DNA of 18,241 bases. It comes from an uncultured Lachnospiraceae bacterium (GTDB lineage Bacteria; Bacillota_A; Clostridia; Lachnospirales; Lachnospiraceae). The stretch is from assembly GCA_947177885.1 (NCBI GenBank), contig CAMWWF010000015.1, positions 1 to 18,241 on the forward strand. The letters are read 5' to 3'. Below are positions 15,441 to 18,241 of the stretch, in pieces; within the stretch, counting starts at the first letter, position 1, and every line of letters begins with the position of its first letter. The position numbers were made by a program, and so were the translations under genes. The notes beneath the pieces are model-generated. The model saw nothing but the letters and a program-made list of their open reading frames with translations, was not told the origin of the DNA and ran no database searches.

Positions 15441-15482
15441 TCACACAAAATGCTCCCGTTATTTCATCCCCACTTTGTGTGA
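15441..15482. promoter_or_regulatory. Operator-like inverted repeat in the divergent region
   Basis: TCACACAAA (15441-15449) and TTTGTGTGA (15474-15482) form a perfect 9-bp inverted pair, extended by AAGT/ACTT outside with a one-base bulge. The half-sites are 33 bp apart start to start, close to three helical turns, so one dimer pair or a looped complex could hold both. It lies between the operon promoter on the left and the nagB promoter on the right. A 24-nt loop makes an RNA hairpin less likely than a protein site. Confidence 0.5.
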
Positions 15483-15511
15483 ACTTTATGCAGTCTCCTT
15501 TTGTTCAGACC

Positions 15512-15540
15512 TTGTATCGTTTGTCAATGACTGATATAAT
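15512..15540 (+). promoter_or_regulatory. Promoter of nagB
   Basis: TTGTAT (15512-15517), a 17-bp spacer and a perfect TATAAT (15535-15540). The transcript would carry a leader of about 100 nt. That leader can fold GGCTGAGTC (15550-15558) with GACTCGCC (15586-15593) and contains the 12-bp palindrome CCGCTTAAGCGG (15618-15629) just before the ribosome site. These features could hold a regulator site or affect translation. Confidence 0.65.
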
Positions 15541-15646
15541 GTCCGTAAGGGCTGAGTCACTCTTCCATTTCGGTTTTCTATTCAGGACTCGCCATAAAAG
15601 GTATCGCAATATCCAAACCGCTTAAGCGGAGAAACAGGAGGCAGAC

Positions 15647-16366
15647 ATGAAAATCTACAGAGCAAAAGATTACAATGACATGAGCCGAAAGGCCGCGAAC
15701 ATTATTTCCGCGCAGATCATTTTAAAACCGGACTGTGTACTGGGACTTGCCACAGGCTCCACCCCTCTGGGCATATACCGGCAGCTTGCGGAATGGTGTG
15801 ACAGGGGAGATCTGGATTTTTCACAGGTCACTACCGTAAATCTGGATGAGTACAAGGGGCTTTCACGGGAGAATCCCCAGAGTTATTACTACTTCATGAA
15901 TGAAAATCTGTTCAATAAAGTAAATATCGATAAAAACAGAACCTTCCTTCCGGATGGCATGGAAGCTGACAGCGAAAAAGCCTGTGAAGACTATAATAAA
16001 ACCCTTGCTTCCGTGGGAAGAGCGGACATACAGCTTCTGGGCCTTGGGCACAACGGACATATCGGCTTTAACGAACCGGACTCTTTCTTTGAAAAGGAAA
16101 CCCACTGTGTCACACTGGCCGATCAGACTATCAAGGCAAACCGGCGCTTCTTCGCATCGGAGGAAGAGGTTCCCCGTCAGGCGTATACCATGGGCATTAA
16201 GACGATCATGTCCGCACGCCAGGTACTGGTGGTAGTCTCCGGAGAAGACAAAGCTGACATTGTCAAAAAGGCTTTCTTCGGCCCTGTCACACCACAGGTG
16301 CCTGCTTCCATCCTGCAGCTGCATAACAATGTGATTCTCGTTGCCGACGAGGCGGCATTGTCGTAG
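15647..16366 (+). CDS. nagB: Glucosamine-6-phosphate deaminase NagB
   Basis: 239 residues, the short Firmicute length. The enzyme converts glucosamine-6-phosphate to fructose-6-phosphate and ammonia in the cytoplasm, feeding amino sugars into glycolysis. Visible motifs are LATGSTP (34-40, phosphate binding), NLDEY with catalytic Asp67, and GLGHNGHIGFNEP (132-144) with His138 and Glu143. The Asp of the E. coli DGH motif is Asn136 here, as in other NGH-type members. The ATG has a perfect AGGAGG seven bases upstream. It is followed by nagA after 144 bp and has its own promoter, divergent from the two-component operon. Confidence 0.97.
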   Translation: MKIYRAKDYNDMSRKAANIISAQIILKPDCVLGLATGSTPLGIYRQLAEWCDRGDLDFSQVTTVNLDEYKGLSRENPQSYYYFMNENLFNKVNIDKNRTFLPDGMEADSEKACEDYNKTLASVGRADIQLLGLGHNGHIGFNEPDSFFEKETHCVTLADQTIKANRRFFASEEEVPRQAYTMGIKTIMSARQVLVVVSGEDKADIVKKAFFGPVTPQVPASILQLHNNVILVADEAALS

Positions 16367-16510
16367 GCATCTCCACAAATGCCGCATAAGGTCAGTCCTG
16401 CGACTGTCGGCTTCCGGCATATGCATCAGGACATAACCGCCTTCGGCATGCGGAAGTTCAATTGAGTCATACCCGTATAAGCGGGGTATAATGCAGAAAC
16501 GAGGTATATA
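16367..16510 (+). promoter_or_regulatory. nagB-nagA gap with hairpins and a possible nagA promoter
   Basis: The gap is 144 bp. GGCAT-N8-ATGCC (16366-16383) begins at the nagB stop. CTTCCGGCATATGC (16411-16424) pairs with GCATGCGGAAG (16446-16456). TTGAGT (16462-16467), 19 bp and TATAAT (16487-16492) could be a promoter with a long spacer; its -10 overlaps a dyad ATACCC/GGGTAT (16469-16489). Either the two genes form one transcript with internal structure, or nagA has a second promoter. Confidence 0.4.
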
Positions 16511-17662
16511 ATGTCAAAAAAACATAAAATTATAAACGGCAGTGTATTCCAGGAGGAGGGTGCCTTTGTGCCCGCTACAGTCTATCTGTGTGATGACCGG
16601 ATTGTATCGGAGGAGACTTATTTCGCATCGGAGGCGCCTGAAACCCTGACGGATGCCGAAGGATGTTACGTTATTCCGGGACTGACCGACATTCATTTTC
16701 ACGGCTGTATGGGATGCGACTGCTGCGACGGCACCGAGGAGGCATTCCGCGTCATTGCCGAATACGAACTTCACCAGGGAGTGACTTCCATCACCCCTGC
16801 CACCATGACCATGTCCGAGGAAGTATTGACCGGGATCTGCCGGTCTGCAAAAGACTTTTCCTGCGCCGACGGTGCGGATTTCTGCGGTCTGTATATGGAG
16901 GGACCCTTTATCAGCCCTGCCAAAAAGGGCGCGCAAAACGATAAATATATCTGTCCTGCGGACACGGAGATGCTGAAACGGCTTCAGCAGGCTTCTGGTG
17001 GTCTGATCCGTACAGTGACCGTGGCCCCTGAGGCGGATGGCGCCATGGATTTCATTCGCGAGAACAGCGGCAGCATCAATATTTCCCTTGCCCACACTAC
17101 CGCGGACTACGATACGGCAAAAGAAGCCCTTTCCTGCGGCGCATCCCAGCTGACGCACACCTATAATGCCATGATGCCTTTCAGCCACCGCGCTCCCGGC
17201 CCTGTCGGCGCCGCTGCCGACAGCAGCCATTGCATGGCGGAGCTGATCTGCGACGGTATACACATCCATCCCGCAGCGGTGCGTACTACTTTCAAAATAT
17301 TCGGAGATGACAGGATCATCCTGATCAGCGACAGTATGCGTGCCGCAGGACTTAAGGACGGTGAATATGATCTGGGAGGACAGACGGTCACGGTAAAGGG
17401 TAATCTGGCCGTTTTAGCGGATGGAACTCTCGCGGGCTCCGTGACAAATCTCATGGACTGCGTCCGCACTGCCGTTCGGGACATGGGCATCCCGCTTGCC
17501 AGCGCAGTGAAGTGCGCCGCAGTCAATCCCGCAAAGGCTGTTGGCATTTATCACGACTACGGAAGCCTTACTCCCGGTAAATATGCCAACATAGTGCTTC
17601 TGGATCGGGATCTGGGGTTGAAGGCCGTCTTCCACCGCTCGAATATAGTAAATCCTGTATAA
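16511..17662 (+). CDS. nagA: N-acetylglucosamine-6-phosphate deacetylase NagA
   Basis: 383 residues, the normal length. It removes the acetyl group from GlcNAc-6-phosphate to give glucosamine-6-phosphate, the NagB substrate, so the two genes form a complete short pathway. The amidohydrolase barrel motifs are all present: PGLTDIHFHG with the metal-site HFH (62-64), MEGPF with metal ligand Glu130, AHTTA with His195, THTYNAM with His216, and ISDSM with catalytic Asp274. The ATG has GAGG seven bases upstream. It is downstream of nagB on the same strand. No GlcNAc transporter or GntR-type regulator lies in the window, so uptake and control are encoded elsewhere. Confidence 0.97.
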   Translation: MSKKHKIINGSVFQEEGAFVPATVYLCDDRIVSEETYFASEAPETLTDAEGCYVIPGLTDIHFHGCMGCDCCDGTEEAFRVIAEYELHQGVTSITPATMTMSEEVLTGICRSAKDFSCADGADFCGLYMEGPFISPAKKGAQNDKYICPADTEMLKRLQQASGGLIRTVTVAPEADGAMDFIRENSGSINISLAHTTADYDTAKEALSCGASQLTHTYNAMMPFSHRAPGPVGAAADSSHCMAELICDGIHIHPAAVRTTFKIFGDDRIILISDSMRAAGLKDGEYDLGGQTVTVKGNLAVLADGTLAGSVTNLMDCVRTAVRDMGIPLASAVKCAAVNPAKAVGIYHDYGSLTPGKYANIVLLDRDLGLKAVFHRSNIVNPV

Positions 17663-17669
17663 AACAATT

Positions 17670-17739
17670 GTAAATCCGTTCAGCCGGAGCGATGTATCCA
17701 CACTTTTGGGGATCCATGCTCCGGCTGAACGTGATTTAC
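17670..17739 (+). repeat. Long near-perfect hairpin after nagA
   Basis: GTAAATC (17670-17676) pairs with GATTTAC (17733-17739). GTTCAGCCGGAGC (17678-17690) pairs with GCTCCGGCTGAAC (17718-17730). The inner ATGTATCC and GGATCCAT pair with one mismatch, leaving a loop of about ten bases. The stem has about 29 pairs. It begins 8 bp past the nagA stop and has no T run after it, so it may stabilise the 3' end or slow polymerase rather than act as a classical terminator. Confidence 0.75.
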
Positions 17740-17846
17740 AGCTTATTGCGGATCAGAATACAGATTCTGAACAGATTATCAAATTATAAATTTTATCCCA
17801 CAATTTCTTAAGAATCTTTATAAAACCTTTAGCACATGGTCAAACT

Positions 17847-18034
17847 TTGGACATATTTTCCATGTATGATAAATACATAAACAAAGGAGCTGTTGAGTTT
17901 TAACACATGGGTTAGGGTTCTGTCAGCTTCGCCTAAAAACAATCCTGATTTATCAGGTTCCTATAGATACTTTCAAACATAATTCCCCCTATCAAAAGTA
18001 AAAGCTCCGGTATGCACCGGAGTTTTTACTTTTT
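17847..18034 (+). ncRNA. Orphan short transcription unit (candidate small RNA or leader)
   Basis: A modest promoter (TTGGAC 17847-17852, 16 bp, ATAAAT 17869-17874) precedes about 150 nt that end in a textbook terminator. Inside are AAAGGAG (17883-17889), a TTAGG/CCTAA hairpin (17912-17936) and CCTGATTTATCAGG (17944-17957). A 29-codon TTG-started frame (17893-17982) exists, but its start is only three bases from AAAGGAG, which is too close. No known riboswitch consensus was recognised, and no gene follows within the window. Small RNA is the favoured reading; a peptide is possible. Confidence 0.4.
17995..18034 (+). terminator. Strong Rho-independent terminator
   Basis: CTCCGGT-ATGC-ACCGGAG (18005-18022) forms a GC-rich 7-bp stem with a tetraloop. 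The stem is extended by AAGTAAAA on the left against TTTTTACTTTTT on the right. It ends the orphan unit upstream and may also stop read-through from nagA. Confidence 0.9.
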
Positions 18035-18060
18035 GCCATGCACATGGCAGAATATGACTT

Positions 18061-18241
18061 ATCCTGACACTTTGTCCCCGGCTTTCAGCGGCTGTTGTGA
18101 ACGGTTAACGATAAAAGAGCTGGTGTGCTGACACGTTCATTTTCAGCCAAATGACGCAGAATGAATTTTCAACCTGCAAGGCGGCTGAACGAGGCGATGC
18201 GGTGGCATCGTTGAGTGAGGACACCAAAGAGCTAAAGCTCT
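18061..18241 (+). repeat. Repeat-like region with an open frame running off the window
   Basis: GC content rises and inverted pairs appear: TTCAGCC (18153-18159) with GGCTGAA (18183-18189), and AGCTGGTGT with ACACCAAAGAGCT near the right edge. An ATG near 18162 starts a frame of about 30 codons (MTQNEFSTC..., then CKAAERGDAVASL) that stays open to the window end. It has no ribosome site. The GGCTGAAC word also occurs in the 3553-3675 element and the nagA hairpin. I recall similar short peptides scattered in Lachnospiraceae annotations, which would fit a dispersed repeat, but this is unverified. Confidence 0.35.

Noticed and set aside
15441..15482. Reading the 9-bp inverted pair as a transcription terminator
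   Set aside because: The loop is 24 nt and no T run follows on either strand; the location between divergent promoters fits an operator better.
17862..17903. 13-codon ATG frame (begins MYDKY) at the orphan unit
   Set aside because: It overlaps the predicted -10 region and has no ribosome site, so it would not be in the transcript.

Overview
The window looks like a chromosomal segment of a gut-type Firmicute, most likely a Lachnospiraceae-like Clostridium relative. The reasons are the mid-40s GC impression, AGGAGG-type ribosome sites, sigma-A promoters, a DUF3048 lipoprotein, a CmpB-type membrane protein, an AgrC/LytTR two-component pair and short GC-rich intergenic repeats. I have no database match, so the taxon is inference.

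Layout. A tRNA-Phe (minus strand, 3' end cut by the window edge) with a near-consensus promoter opens the window. Next comes a two-gene minus-strand operon of GT-C (family 39-like) membrane glycosyltransferases (128-3439) with its own promoter. A GC-rich repeat-like element and a strong terminator follow, then a DUF3048 lipoprotein (3782-4978). Two back-to-back promoters separate the lipoprotein from a small plus-strand HPr-like gene (5194-5421). Housekeeping-type minus-strand genes follow: an HD-domain protein, a Dabb protein, a CmpB-like membrane protein, an AraC-GGDEF fusion regulator and a GNAT acetyltransferase.

From 9288 to 15310 lies a coherent minus-strand signalling/export block: LytTR response regulator, AgrC-like histidine kinase, then two full-length ABC exporter half-transporters. 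A 27-codon Cys-containing ORF with a good ribosome site sits between the kinase and the first exporter gene. A 13-bp tandem repeat crosses the kinase stop codon and supplies that ribosome site. The block reads as a peptide-sensing or export/immunity system, possibly bacteriocin-like; the substrate is unknown.

Divergently, nagB and nagA (15647-17662) encode the deaminase and deacetylase of GlcNAc-6-phosphate catabolism. The roughly 330-bp divergent intergenic region is dense with operator-like dyads and direct repeats. After nagA come a long near-perfect hairpin, a small orphan transcription unit ending in a textbook terminator (candidate small RNA or peptide) and, at the right edge, a repeat-like sequence containing an open frame that runs out of the window.

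The best candidates for something undescribed are the small-peptide ORF plus tandem repeat inside the two-component/ABC block, the orphan terminator-bounded transcript after nagA, and two dispersed intergenic elements (3553-3675 and 6531-6665) that share a degenerate core.
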